Assembly: GCA_013399305.1 (NCBI GenBank)
Contig: VXAI01000244.1
Span: 688,722 to 752,721, forward strand
Direction: 5' to 3'
DNA length: 64,000 bases
Origin: Rostratula benghalensis
Lineage: Eukaryota > Chordata > Aves > Charadriiformes > Rostratulidae
Part shown: in pieces, positions 1 to 13,336 of the stretch
Position numbering within the stretch: the first letter of the stretch is position 1
Layout: each line of letters starts with the position of its first letter
The notes under the pieces: generated by a model
Databases searched by the model: none
Seen by the model: the letters and a program-made list of their open reading frames with translations, nothing else
What the model was told of the DNA's origin: nothing
Made by a program: the position numbers and the translations under genes

Positions 1-300
1 CTCCGGGACGAGGGGGCCGCTGTGCTCCGCGGGCGCGACCCCTGTGCGGGGCTCGGCGGGGCTGGGGCGGCCGTGCGGGACCGAGCCGGGGTTCGGGGGC
101 TCCGACCCTCCCCGGGGGTCCCTGCCTGCCACCGTCCGTGCGCGGCAGCGCCTGCCCGCGATCCGCGGCTCAGAGAGACCCCGTTTCGAGAGATTTCGGG
201 GAATCGGTGTGACCGCTCGGAGCCGGGAGAGGGGTCGGGGTGGTAACGGGGCTGGCTGCCGAGCCCCCCCCCGCCTACCGCCAGCCACCGGGAACAAACT
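1..300. promoter_or_regulatory. CpG-rich segment at the left window edge
   Basis: This stretch is strongly GC-rich with many CpG dinucleotides and changes sharply to AT-rich sequence just after base 300. That is the look of the edge of a CpG-island promoter. I searched all frames for the first MAGI3 coding exon (a lysine-rich start followed by the first half of PDZ0) and did not find it here. The likely reading is the downstream edge of a CpG island whose exon lies left of the window, possibly MAGI3 exon 1. It could equally belong to another gene upstream. Confidence 0.5.
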
Positions 301-3300
301 CTGATTTGGGTTAATTTTGAGTACACTTTAATTAACTGATGATGTCGGATCACTGTGGTTTATCAACATGCCTGTCAAATGTCAAGGTAATGCAGAATAG
401 TGGTACCTGCAGTCACATGAGCTAATGATTCACCGGGTAACGAGCTTCGGATTTACCGCTTTCCTGGTCAGACCATCCAGGTGTGAGCACTTGGAAAAGC
501 TGTCTCTGGTAAAACCATCTCTCTCTGAATCCAAACTGATGCAGTATTTCCATGACTGAACTCTGCAGTATTTCTTATACAGCTTCTTTGCTTAACACCT
601 GCCTTGTACTTCTTCTATAACTGCTGGGTTGCTATTTGACTTTGGGCAATACGTATTTTAAATGAGACTTTCCTCATTCGACCACTAATGAAAAGTCATC
701 CTCTATACAGGGACACTGCAGTTGGTCCTGATGCCTATCACCCCTTAAACAAATTAAAAAACAAAACCAAAACAAACCCAGACCTTAAAAGCACCTACAG
801 AAGCCTGATAAGCTTTGAAAGATGTCTTTAGCTTCAAAATTGGAAATTCTATCTGAATGAAGAAAATAGAAAAGAACACACAGCTGCATGTTAAATGTAA
901 AATAAGAGGATTTTTAGAAATTGAGGAACAAATTTTATAGAAAATAATAATAAATCTCTTTTAAAAGAGAAAGTTTGTGGAAGATGAAACTAGAATTAGA
1001 AGATCAAAGGAATTTCTTGTGTTTACTATGGGGGGGGGGATTCCTGTACTGGGGCTTTCCATAACAGAGAGATGTCTCAAACTGTCAAGTTAAAACTGGC
1101 AGAAAAGATTAGAAGGAATGAATACAATGACTAGTAGAAAATGGCCAGAGCCAGATGGCGTTCATCAGGAGTCCCAAATGTGCTAAACAGTGATGTGCTG
1201 CCTTAAATCCTCAGTGGGGCGGGAGGTGGGGGCGCGGTGCCAGTGGGAGGAGGGTCCAGGAGAAGAGCAGGACTGACTCCTGAGTCCAGCAAACCGGTGA
1301 AAACCGTGGCTGGGAACAAAACTATGGGGCACGTGAATAAATACCATCTGTTGAGGAGAGTGGGTTGCTTTTTTAGAAGGAAGTCTGTCAGGTTTTGACA
1401 CTTCACCACTCGGTTTAATCAAATCCAAGTGTTCTGCTGTAGTGGGCTGTCAGGTGGACTCGCGCGGGGCATCGTCAGCGCGCAGGGCTCTCACCGGGCG
1501 GGTGTTGTGTGGCAGCATCACTGCCCGGAGACGGGAGCAGAGTTCTCCTGTGGGTTTAGTAACTGGTTAAAATACAGGAACTCTTTTCTCAGCAGAAGGG
1601 ACTGCTGCTGGAGTCTTGCAAAGACCTGTGCCGTTCAGCACGGTCACCTGGAGCTTGGGGACTGAATGCTAGGTTGGGTTGTAAAGAGAGAACTAGCATT
1701 TTTGTGCTGATTTTATATAACTTTTGGAACAAGTCAAGCTGAAGCTCCAGATCCAGCAATTTTTTCCCATACTGGAACATATTGCAGGCGAATTTACCAC
1801 ATCAGATGATTTTTGCAGTAGTTTGCTTTGTTGATGTCCTTAAATACAGTATTTTAAAGCAAACTGGTTTTTTGGTTGGTTTTTTTTTTGCAGGATTGCC
1901 AGGGTAGTGCCCAGTGGCACTGTTGCAGTTAGTGTATATGTAATTAGGAAAGTTGTTGACAAGACATTCTTGATGGAGACCTGTGACTTTGAATTTGGCT
2001 TCTCTTCCAGCCCTTGCGATTCCCGACCCTCGGAAGGCAGCCGGGAAGGTGTGGGGTCGTGCAGGAGGAGGTGGGAAGGCAGCAAGGGACGGGGGTCTGA
2101 ATTCTCAGAGACCCTTAACTGCATTACTGGTTTTACGGTCCCATTTTCCACATTTATCTCCAGTTGAAACTGCTGTGTCTCAAATGAACTGTCACATGGA
2201 AAGGTGTGGGGTGTCACTGCCAGCAGGTCCTCATGTGCTCCGATCCCAGTGTCGTTGGGACTGGAGGGGATCCAGCTTCAGGGGTCATTTTGTTGCCTTG
2301 TCTCTGAATTTCAGGGTGTGTGTAAGGCCTCGATGCTCATGATTTGCCTCTGCATTTTAGATGGGCAGCTTTGGTGCTCGAGAGCTGGCTCTGTCTGCCA
2401 GGTGGGACTGTGCCATGTCCCAGTGGCCTGGAGCAGGGTGTCGGGGACTGGACTGCTTTATTTCGAGCAGTCGTGGAGCCCTTCATTAAAGGCAGCAACA
2501 GCTTTAGTTGACAGCAGTAAAATCTGTCTGTGATAGTTCTAGCAAGCTCATAGAAAATGTAAAATGGAAATTTCAAGATGCTGTTTAGTCTTGTTTGATA
2601 AGACACTTGAAAGATACGAGTGTTAATTTGAGCGCCATCTGTTAACGGCACATCACAACCGATGGACCACTTCGTTGACGAAGCAGTTCCTCCTTCCCTG
2701 TCTTGCTCTGCCTCTACTTTCAGAGGAGGGTGACCCAGACGGGTGTCACACGGGCTGGGGACGAGTATCCTTGGTGGTGCAGGTCTGGTTCAGTGCACGC
2801 GGCCACCGGGACCCTCTCCCGTGCCGGTGAGGGCTGTCCTAGAGCTCTCTGACAGCAGACCTGGGCTGGTGCTGTCGAAAGAAAAGTGAGAGTTGGTGCT
2901 TGAGATGAGAGCAGACCTCTGTAGCTGTATCGCTCTCGGTGGTCTGGGGGGGATGAGCGGAGCAGGGGGTGCAGGGGGCTGTCTGTGGATGCGCACGCCG
3001 CTGGCGCAGCCCGGGCCCTGACGACTGCGTTTGTTTCAGCCGCGCTTGGGACGTGCTGGTTCCAGCTCAGCGCCTGCTCACGCGTCCCCGTCACGGCTGC
3101 CCCGTGGCTCCAGGACCCTCCCTGCCCAGCGTCACTGGGATTAGTACATCAGCCCTGTAGCTCCCTGGCACCGCTCAGGTTCTTCTGGTTCCGTTCAGGA
3201 AACACTGAAGTGTTCTGCCAGAGTCAAACCCGTTGTCTCGAGTGCAAAGTTCATCTCTAAAGGTGCCAGCCAGCGGCACTTGGGTTTAGCTGGGAGGGTG

Positions 3301-6300
3301 TTGGCTGTGCAGGCCAGCCTGGTTGCTGAAATACTCATCAGGACAACTTTGAACGCTGCTTTCTGCACAGCAGCATGGTAGCCAAAATGCATCGAAACTG
3401 GGTTGCAGGCTTAAAGTAAGAAAAATTACTGATTATCTGCAAATTCCTCTTTCTGCAGCCCAAGTTGCCAGATACTATGTAGGAAAGAATGTGTTCTCCT
3501 TCCAAACCAAGGGGTTTTGATGAATTCATCTATGCTGTGGCAATTACTATGGTTTCATGGCCACTATAACTAGCATCTGGGAAGAAACGGGCAGAGTCTT
3601 GTAGCAGTTCCACATGAGAAGTGCTTCCAGAGCACACAGTTTTACCCTTTGGTTATCGGGGAATGCGTGTTGGCTCCACTGCATCAACACTGATCTTATA
3701 TCAAAACTGGAGCAAGATGTAAAATGATGAAAGGTTCCATTCAGACTGAATTTTTTTAATAGTTCTCATTGCATATTTGTTTCGTAGCTGACTTTCCCAG
3801 TGGTGGCTGGAGCTCATCCTCCCACTGGGGACGTGTTACCTCCAGCCTGCAGAAAGGTGCCAGTTTGGGCTTTGGTTTATCTCCCGCTGGGGCGCCTGGA
3901 GACTTCCCAGCTCACCCTCACAGAACTCATGGGGTCTGTGTTCTTTCACTTCTCATGCAGTTTACAACATACATAATTCACCCCAGCCCAAAGCTGGTGC
4001 TTGTTGCTGTTTTGTGTGAGCTCAGAGCCTGCAGCCTTTTGAGGTGACATCTCTGACTGCTTCAGGTCTGCTGCTTTGTCACGATGCCTTAGTACAAAGA
4101 ATGAGATGATCAGCTGGTGGGTGTAGTATTCAAGTTCTCAGGACCCAGCTAACTATTTTCTAGTCAGCATCTGTCATGGGGTCACGCAATGCTCTTGGGA
4201 CCTGAGGATCTTGAAGCCAGCAAGGCCTTACCTTACCAAACGCTCTCCTGGTCAAAGCCTAGTGTGAGCTTACAGAAGGCCACTCGCTGCTGGGTGCATC
4301 TTCTCAGGTGGCTGTAACAGCACCTGGGGGCCGGTCCCTGATGCCTCCGTTACCAACAGGAGTGGAGGGAGATGTTCCCAAATCATCTCGTGCAGGGGGG
4401 TCCCTGCTCTGGAGCAGGATGAGTGAAGTCGGTGATGACAAACGCAGTGACTCAGATCAGGATTCAGCACTTGAGACAACACTGGGAGCCGAGTGTCTGA
4501 GATTGATTTGCATTTTCTCTTGTACTTGAGGTAGGTAGGAAGCCTCCGTGCGGGGGTAAACATTAGTGTGTTTGGCAGTGAAGGCAGGGAGGAGGGCACG
4601 CCGCGCTCCGAGGCTGTTTTTGCAGAATCAGTCGAATTCTGAACGTGCCGTGGTGAAGCAGAGATCCGAGTACACACTGGGATAATTTTGCCTCTCTGAG
4701 GAAAGGCATTACCCTAATTCTGTGTTTCTCTGGCAGCTGGCAGTGTGCCCGCCGGGTGATTAAACACACTGATGTCTTCCTCGGCTCCTCGAGGAGAGGA
4801 GGCAGCCAGCGAGGGTCCTGCTGCCCCGGCTGAGCCTGGGCTGGGGGCCAGAACACTGCCCTCCCCACACATTGGGGGTGCTCCTTGGGGTATGAAGGAG
4901 GAGAGGGTGGTTCATTTCAGCCCAGAAGACACGGGGTGCTGTGGTGGACGTGGAGGGTGTCTGGGTGTCCTGGAGCTGGGCAGAAGGCAGCCGCCTGGTC
5001 CTGGACAAGAAGTGCCTCCTGCGGGAGGTGGTGGCGGTGGCCCATGGCGTGTCCTGCGGCGGCTGTGTCTGGTGTGGGGAGGTGCAGAGCAGTGTCAGGC
5101 ACCTGCCACGGGATGGGTGTCAGGATGTGCCTGTAATTTATAGTCTTGTCTCTCATGTTCATCTTCGTATAGATGTATTATTCTTGGCATAGAACACACT
5201 GCCTTTCCCTTTCCCCTACTCCTTTGTTTAAATCTTACTGCAAGGAGTACTGTGGTAATCTCGCTGTAAATGCACTCTAATTACTCTGTTCTTTCTTGGT
5301 GTGGTACCTGCAGATGATAACAAGGCCTCGTGTGGCCTCTGTGCTGCTTAACACCATGGATTTAATGCCTACTTCCATGTCCCCGTCAGGAGGGACGTCC
5401 TCTGCCCCGTGTTCTGGGGCTGTGTCTCGGGAGGGAGCTGGTAGGATCACACAGGGTGGCACCGACCTGGGGCTGCCTCCGTGTCCCCCAAACCCACCTC
5501 CTACTTGCCCCCCCCCTTAGAGGAGTGAGCCTTTCATTAGGGCTGAGTGACCAAGCACTTGTGTCCCAGTTATTCCTGTAAGGATGTTTTGTCACTTGGG
5601 TAGATGGTTTTGATTAAAATTTGTGCGTACATGTTTATGTTGCTTTTCTATTAAAATAATAATAATAAAAGCAAGCTCAGGCTTACCAGCCAGCATAGAA
5701 CTTGTTTAAAATCCTTGAAGCTGTAATTTTCCGCTGTGCAATGGCAGGAGGCTTTCTCTTCTGTGTGAGTGAAGCCAAGAATGAAATAAACATGAACATT
5801 TATTAGAAGCTGTGATTTCAACAGCAGAATTTGTCTTCATCATTTTTGCCCAGGTATTGCTCTTGAATTCTTGGCTGGCTTTAATGTAATGTTAGCCAGT
5901 TGTAGAAAATGGCTGGGTTTTATCACTCTCAGAAGACACAATTTCCTTAATTTTTCTTTTAAAGAATTTTAATTTTGGTTTTATAAAACAAAGGCACTTG
6001 AAAACTAAACTGTCTTTTTAGAAAATCCCTGAGGTAAACAAGCTGGGTTTGTGTAACTTGCTGTGCACCATCCTGCTTTATTATTGAACATCTGCTTCAA
6101 GACAGTTTTCAGCTGATAATTCTTAAAAGAATTTTAAAATATAACAAGGATAGTGCATTCAAACTGACACTTGAAAAAAATATTGCAGATTGCTGCCCCG
6201 TTTTAAGGTCCTTGAATTCATTCTTCTGGTTCTTGTTTTTAATTCATGGTGCTTCCTTTTAAGGAATACCTTGTCGCATTCACGGGCTGTTAGTTAAATC

Positions 6301-9300
6301 GCATCTTGTTCCCTGAATGGGAACAATTTTCTTCTTCAAAGCAATAGTGTGCCTGAGAGTACTAGATTTGGATTAAAAAAAATGCAAGCTCTTTGTCTTT
6401 GAGAATAAATTCTGTCTTTAGTTCTCTGAGCAGAAGGTGAGGGGAAAATGCAGTGAGAAGATTGCAGACTGGTATTGATCTGTTACACCGTCACCGAAAC
6501 CAGAATCCTACGTAATTTGTCTTCTCAGTTGCTAATTGCTATTCGAATCTGTGTTAAATTCATCTTTCTGGGTGGCAGTGGTGAGGGACCTGCCAGGCTC
6601 CTCAGGTTCTGGAGGGTGGAAGGGGGTATCCTCGGAGGGCAGTTTCTCAGCATGGAATCAAGGGGACCATAGAGGCACTGATGGGGACAGGGGTGTCCAC
6701 GGTGGGTGCAGTGAGTCCAGGGGTTTGTGTTGACATTTCCTTTCTGGCTGAAGCCTGGGTGCAAGGTGTTCCTTGGCGCTGCTGGTTACGGTGTGAATAC
6801 GGGTGGCTGCCCAGGGCCGTGCTCTTCCAATGTGAAATTCAATTAGAGCAGTCTTTTGCTCAAGCTTGGGTCATTGCTTTTTTGGTTGCATGCAAATGCA
6901 ACGTGTTAAAGTGATGATTGTACGTGGCAGTGTGACTTCCTCTGCAGAGCACACCCAGGCTGGTGGATGTGACCCTGGGTTTCCTCTGACACCGAGCTTT
7001 TCAAGCTTGCTTTTGTAGATAACCTGTAGAAATGTTTGCTCAAAGCTACTTTTCAATATGTCTGTGTCTTGAGCCCGAAATGTGTCCTGAATTGTGGATT
7101 GCTCTCCATTGAATGCACTGCCTTCAAACTGGAAATACTGGTGTGGTCACGATCCATCCTGTGTCACTCTTCACTCGCTGAGTAGCAGCCAGGCTTGTGT
7201 CTCTGGATGCACTGAAAAGTTATTTCCCTGACACAAAGTGAAAAGGTCAGTCCTTTAAGCCCTGGGTTGCCACATCTCTTCAGTTACCTGCATAAAACAT
7301 GTGAAGCCTGAATTCTAGCTCCATCAGGTCATGGCACGCTTGAATATTGATTCTTACTGTGTTCTCCTTCAGTGCTGTTTCATTACTGATTTTTGGTAAT
7401 AAATACAATCAGACTAATAGCTGGTGTCCTATGAATATGCATTGGGGGTGAGATACAAACATCAGTCGCACTCTGGTTTTTGGTGTCTGGAAATGCATTA
7501 TTTCTGTCTGCATGATAATGAAGTATTCTTTCAAAAAGGTGGGAGAGGCAGTCAACGAGGTTAATGTGATTGTGTCAATTTTCTGTTACTGAAGTTGTCT
7601 TTTCTTAAATCTGCTGTGTTTGGAAATAGAGAAAATACATTCATACAAACGGGGCCTGGTATTGCCCTGCGGTGGGAGCCTGACCCCCGCCGGGCTGCGG
7701 GGTCCTTGGGTGCCCTTGTACAAGGTGCCTTTGGGGGGACCTGCGGGTGTGAGACACCGCCTGGGTGCCTCCTGGGTTGATCTGTGAAGCTTGTTAATGA
7801 CAGGAAATAAAGGATTGGAAACTGGAAATAATATATACGTGCTTTAAAAGCACTTTTCTGGAAGGCGATCCTTCAGGCACCTGGAGGTGTGAACAGGGTG
7901 ATGCTTACTCTGTCCTGGATTCTTGTCTTGTGGATTTGCCACCTTCAGGAGTTTTCTGCAGACCCTTGTGGGGTTACATAAAAAAAGTTTCCAACTTAAG
8001 ATGCATCACTGACTAAACATCATAGTAATTTAAGAGGAAAACTGAGTTCCCGTCCTTGCCTGTCCCACTGAAAACCCACATGCATTTTTATGGCTGGCTG
8101 TTAGACATTTCCCTTCTTTGTAGTGCAAATAAGAATAAAGATCTCATGTCTTAGAAATAAAAATGAATGGTTGGTATGTTCCAGTGTTATTTGCCTCCTG
8201 GTAATCAAATGCAGTTTGAGGTGCACATCGTGGGCCAGTGTCTCTGAGCTGTGAAGAACACCAAAGGCCATTTTGAGTTTTAAAACCCCAATTTGGGCAG
8301 TGTGTGCAGCCATCTGCCAGAAAGTGCTCTGAAAAACAGCCATGGATTCTCGGTGGTTTAGCCTGGATAGCAGGCTTTGAGTGTAGAGAATAGAAAGGGA
8401 CGCATTTACTGCTGAGTTTCCACTGAAATGCCCCTGGTGCCTTTGCAAGAGTGGTTTGTTTTTTTTTTTTTTTTTTTTATAAAACATTTAGGGAGCAATT
8501 AGCTTCCCTTGGACTAGGATTGTTCCGTGGTTGCATTGTGAGAGCAATTCACTGTTCACTGTTATGTTTTGGGATCCAAATCGTGTCTCTGCCATTAAGG
8601 CTGTTTCAGCGTGCGGCCAGCACGGCCCTGCCCTCCGGGGAGCGTTGTGCCAGGACCCATCTGTTTGCCCTTGGGAGGGTCCCGCGGGCTCTGTGGGCAG
8701 AGCGGGGGGTCCTGGTACGGGGAGAGGGGAAGGGCCCTCACCAGCCCTGGGCTTTCCCATCGGGAGCTCCCTCCGGCCACGGCATCGAGCCCTCGTCTTG
8801 GAGCCCCTTCCCTGCACTGGGGAAGCTCCTGTGGGGACCTGCTGTGGTCTGAGGGGTCGGGGTCTGTGCCCCCGGTGGGGTGGGAGCTGCCCCGGGAGCC
8901 CCCCGGCACCGGGGAGAGCTGCACAGCAGCACGTGCAGCAGTCTCATGCTCACCTAGAAGAAACCCGTTTAAAAAACATCTCCTTTCATGTCGATGAAAG
9001 AGCAGATGAGAGAAAACGTTCCATCTGAAGTGGCTGCTTAATTACTGTTTGATACAGTTTATCAAATTAAGTTGTTAGTGGAAATAATGTTAGGGTAAAA
9101 GTGGATTTGCTCTCCAGCAGTAACTTTCAACTCCTTTGTCAGAATTTTTCAGTGTCACCGAGTCTCACAGTTGAGCCTGTTTTTAATGTCTGCTGTTCTT
9201 AGATGTCTCCTGCGGGCCCTGGGAGGCAGTCGGGGTGTCTGGGATCCACCTCCGGGGGTCTGGGAGCTGGGCAGCCTCTGGTCACCCACCAAAAAGGCTC

Positions 9301-12300
9301 CCAGAAAGAGATTTCAAATGTGTCCTCGGGTATTTGGGTCTGCGACTGAGCGGGTGGCAGAGTATCTGAATTCAGAGGGATAGAGAAGGCGTCTGATCCG
9401 CAGGTGTGTGATGTGTTTAACAAAGTTAACTTCAATAGCCAAATAAAGCAAAAATACTCGGGTGGCTGGGAGGTTCTCTGTCCAGTTGGGTAAAGGATCT
9501 TTCCAAGGTATTGGGCCTGTTTAAATACTTGCTGTAGGTGTAAGAAAAATAGAACTTAGTGAGTCTGGGTAAGAAAATCACTCTCGAATCAAACCAAGAA
9601 GACAGTGCCTGTCTGGACAGGAGCTTTCCTTTTCTCTGCAAGGCTCGGGAAGACCTGGACAGACGTGTAGCTGTAGAGGAGGGAGGGCTGTTTGTTCCGT
9701 TTGGCACATTTCTGGTGTTGGCACAGCTGGTGGGCGACCAGAGCTGTCCTGCAGCTGAGTACAGAGCTGCGTGTGTATGGAAATTTTTTCTTCTTTTCCT
9801 GACATTATTAGAAAACAAAACATAAACCCGTTAACAAACAGTTTGAACCCAGTGCTGATGAAGTATTTCTCTCCTGCACAATATGGTTTGTATGAAAAGA
9901 GCTAAGGACATAGGCAGACTTTTAAATGCTTTCTACAGGTTTTTTTGCTTGAATACAGTGTTGGGAGCACCCAACCCCCTTCAGCCTTCGCCCTCTCTCA
10001 GATCTCATTGCCAGGACACGCACCTTTGCTCTGGTTTCACGCCAGGTTTACGGTGACCTTCTTGCAACAGACAGGCAGAGTTGGCTGGTACCACTCCGTA
10101 CATGCAAGAGGATTAACATCCAGTTTATTTCCTCTAAAGCACAGAACTATCGGGAAATAACTAAGCCCTAAAGTTCTAGGTTTGCAGAAATTATTTCCTC
10201 CTAATGCGTGTGCTGGCTCTGTGTGGGAATCCTCTTACGTAAGGGAGCGGCCGAGCCGGCGATAATCCATGAGCCATGGTCGGGGCTGGCTTCGTCCTTT
10301 ACTGGTCCAGAGAAGTCCTCGGGAATCAGCTGACAAAAAGTGCCAGGGAAGTATTTTTACCTCTGCTGCTGAAACTGCTATCGCTCAGTAATTTCACTAA
10401 TCTCCTTTGCAGTGAGATTAGATTGTAAGTGCCCCGGTGCGGGGAGACGTTGTTTGTGGGAAGCGCGGGGTGAAGCGCCCGCCCGCCATCAGACCTGGTG
10501 TTCCACTGCCGAGCACTGCCTTCAAATATTTATTGCCTTGGCTTCGCTTCAGGCTGACCGTGGTTCCTTGGAAGATGGTGTTTGTACTGTGGACTTTAAT
10601 GCGTTGTGTTTGCTGTAGGACAAAAAAAGCTAATGGTGTAAGTTTGAAGGCAAAACTGCCGTGGTCTTATTCCATATTGAGAGCTGGTCCCTGTTGTACA
10701 AACGTTTTGTGTGAATAAGTAAAAATTGTTGCCTTGTTATTCTAGGTCTCTGACATCTTCACGTGCCACTCATGCACCTACTTTTTAAACAGCTTATTAT
10801 GGAAGCATATTTATGAATAAAACCATTTTTTAAATGCATTCACTGACAGAGAAGGCATGAACTGTCCTGGGTGTGCGGGCTGGGGGCTGAGCTGCACAGG
10901 ACGGCTGAGGGGACGGCTCTCCAGCTTCTCCTGGGCCTCTTGTGAGTTCTGAAAAAGACAAGTAGTTATGTCCATGACAGATCTACACACCCCTATTAAA
11001 CCTTATTTTGTGGGTCACTTACAGGCAGCAGAAAGACCGTTGTACCCAGTGCAAGGCCTGAGGAATTGCTCGTGTTGTGGAATTACGAACTGCAGTGACT
11101 TGCCTCTAAATTGCAGGCTTTCCTCTGCCCTACTTACTCAGTAGAAAAAAAAACCCTAATCCTGTGGATTTTATTTCCCTCTCTGTAGGACAGCAGTGAG
11201 TAATTACTTTTCTCTGGTGAAGGTAGAGATGCTGGAAAAGTTTAATTAATGCCCATTAGGAGATGCTGCTCTTAAATGAATTCATTAAGGCAGGGTTCAT
11301 CAAAATCGCAAATATTTGCAGTGGACTGAATGTTGTTTACATCTTCTGCATCTTTTTGTTCTGCTCTGGTCTGCAAAATACTTCAGGATGTGTGGGTCTC
11401 CCTTCCCCAGGGACAGCTTTTCTACCCCCGTGTAGAGCTTCAAAGTGGGGTTTGCTCTGGAGGTGGAAATCTCGGAGTCTCCTCCTGCTGCCGCGCGGGA
11501 CCGAGTGACACCGGGGCCAAGGCACATCCGTCCCTGGGGTCCCCCTGCGCTGGGGATGGGGCACCTTTGCCAGGCGTTGGAGCCTGGGTTGAGTTGTTAG
11601 TGTTAGTGTCAGTCTCTCTGCCTTAGGAAATAACTTGCAGCAGGCAGGGACCCCTGCCCTGGGGTGTCTCCGAGGTGGAGCAGGAGTGCAATGATCCTGG
11701 TGTCTGAGGAACAGTGTCCCCCCTGCGCTGCTGAGCGGGTGTCCCTGGGGCTGTGGGTCCTGGGGGTGACGGATGGAGAGCGGGTGCCGTGCCCTGTGCT
11801 GGATGGGTCTGCCCCACGTCAGTGGAACCTTCGATCTGGAGTTTCAACCTGGAGTTACAAATATTCATCCATCAGAGGTATTTGTATTGTTGAAACAGTG
11901 TTCTTGGCACACAAGCATAGGGAAGTGATTTGCACAGTTCTTAACTTAAGGCTGTTTTCCCCTAATTAACTCCCTGCCATCAGAATCCTCAGCTGCTTTT
12001 GAGAGAAGCATTTGTGCTATTGAAATGGTTCCTTATCCCAAATACTGAGAATTGGAGCTCTCTGGAGACTGGAGGATGCTGTTACCATGCTGTGATTTGC
12101 ATAAATTTAATGAACTTTGGTCATGCAAGAGTCTGGTTTGAGCCCAGATTCCCTACCAGAGCACGGCAGGATGGGGGGGTGTGAGGAGGCTGAAGGCATC
12201 AGTCGTTGTGGAGGGAGGAAGGTGGAAAGACCATAACATTGCTTTCGGGATGGACTGCTGTTTAAAAAAGGGTGGTGTGTGGCACTGCTTAAAATGGCAT

Positions 12301-13216
12301 TATTGTCCTCAGGCTGTGGTGGTCCCTCGGGGTCATGGTGGCCCAAAGGACGGGTCTTGGGTCAACTTTTTACTGCCTGGATTTGTCCGTGAGTGTGGGA
12401 GTGTTTCCACAGGGAAGTTCTAAAGTATTCAGAAACTACCGGCTGTTCTCTGCTGCTTCTCTCCGTTAAAAGTCTGCTAAAAATAGGGTATTCTTCCATT
12501 CAGGCATCAAACTCTGGTAGGCAACGAGAAGTGTCGTGCTGTGGGAACAGTAAAAGGGTTTTTACCTGAGGAACTCCTTTCTGTGGGTTGCTTTTTTCCT
12601 GTAGTGGGTGAAATGCAGCAAAGAGGAAAAAGTACTTAAATTGATTTCTGCTTTGTTGAATCCCCTTTGGGGGCATCAAATTTGTTGTTCTGGAATCCTT
12701 ATTTATTGCCTCTTGGCAAATATGCCTGGTTTGTTTGGGGTGTTTTTTTTTTCCTAATTGAACTATGTTTTTAAGAGGTCCCTTGCTCTTCCTGGTGCTT
12801 GTCATTGCAGAGATGTTGGGTATTAAGGAAAGCAAAGAAAAACAATACCTCTCATGTTTTCAAAAAGCCACAAACAGTTCTTTGAGAGAACTTTCTGTCT
12901 TATCCCAAGAATTTGAAATTGGGAGAACAGGGCCCTTCCTTCAGGCTGCTCACCTGAAAGATTTGGTGTTTGTTGGTAGGGAAGTACTGGTGTGTAATGC
13001 AAAGGGTGAGGCACTTCTGCTGTTTAACAAATACTGGAGCTAAAAATAAAACGTGCTTTTTAAAGTAACCATGTGCATCTGATGGAAGTGCAGGGAACTG
13101 GAGTGATGTCTGCGGAGCTGGACCTCGGTGCCACTGCAGAATAAACACAGAACCGGGGGTGATTTGAAATGTTGTTCTGCAAAGTTTGCTCTCGGGTGGC
13201 GCGTTGGACAGGTGGA
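301..13216. other. Non-coding stretch, probable MAGI3 intron 1
   Basis: I see no exon, RNA gene or mobile element in this stretch. Open frames are short, carry no recognisable domain and are not flanked by splice sites that would join them. The base composition alternates between GC-rich patches (for example near 2.9-3.1 kb and 8.6-8.95 kb) and AT-rich blocks (for example 5.6-6.45 kb). Only simple tracts stand out: an ATA-type run near 5.65 kb and a 20-base T run at 8459-8478. The assignment to intron 1 is inferred from the absence of the first MAGI3 exon to the right. Confidence 0.6.
8459..8478. repeat. Poly-T tract
   Basis: A run of 20 T residues, read as poly-A on the minus strand. I looked for a retroposed gene copy ending in this tail (the sequence to its right, read on the minus strand) and recognised none. 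I also saw no target-site duplication. Confidence 0.9.
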
Positions 13217-13336
13217 GTGTTCTCGTGGTGACAGGGTGTTCTCGTGGTGACACTGCGCACGGGGTGTTCTCGTGGTGACAGGCTGTTCTCGTGGTGACAC
13301 TGCGTGCGGGGTGTTCTCGTGGTGACACTGCGCAGT
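13217..13336. repeat. Compound minisatellite (19 + 28 bp, 47-bp period)
   Basis: Five perfect copies of the 16-mer TGTTCTCGTGGTGACA start at 13218, 13237, 13265, 13284 and 13312. The spacing alternates 19, 28, 19, 28 bases, so the true unit is 47 bp and is present about two and a half times. The longer spacer carries the block CACTGCGCACGGGG or a close variant. The array is CpG-rich and lies in otherwise ordinary non-coding sequence. It generates a spurious histidine- and threonine-rich open frame on the minus strand. Confidence 0.92.

Noticed and set aside
22..304. Two overlapping open frames at the left edge as MAGI3 exon 1
   Set aside because: Neither resembles the lysine-rich start or the PDZ0 half expected, and neither ends in a phase-1 donor matching exon 2.
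8459..8478. Poly-T run as the tail of a retroposed gene copy
   Set aside because: No gene-like sequence next to it on the minus strand and no visible target-site duplication.
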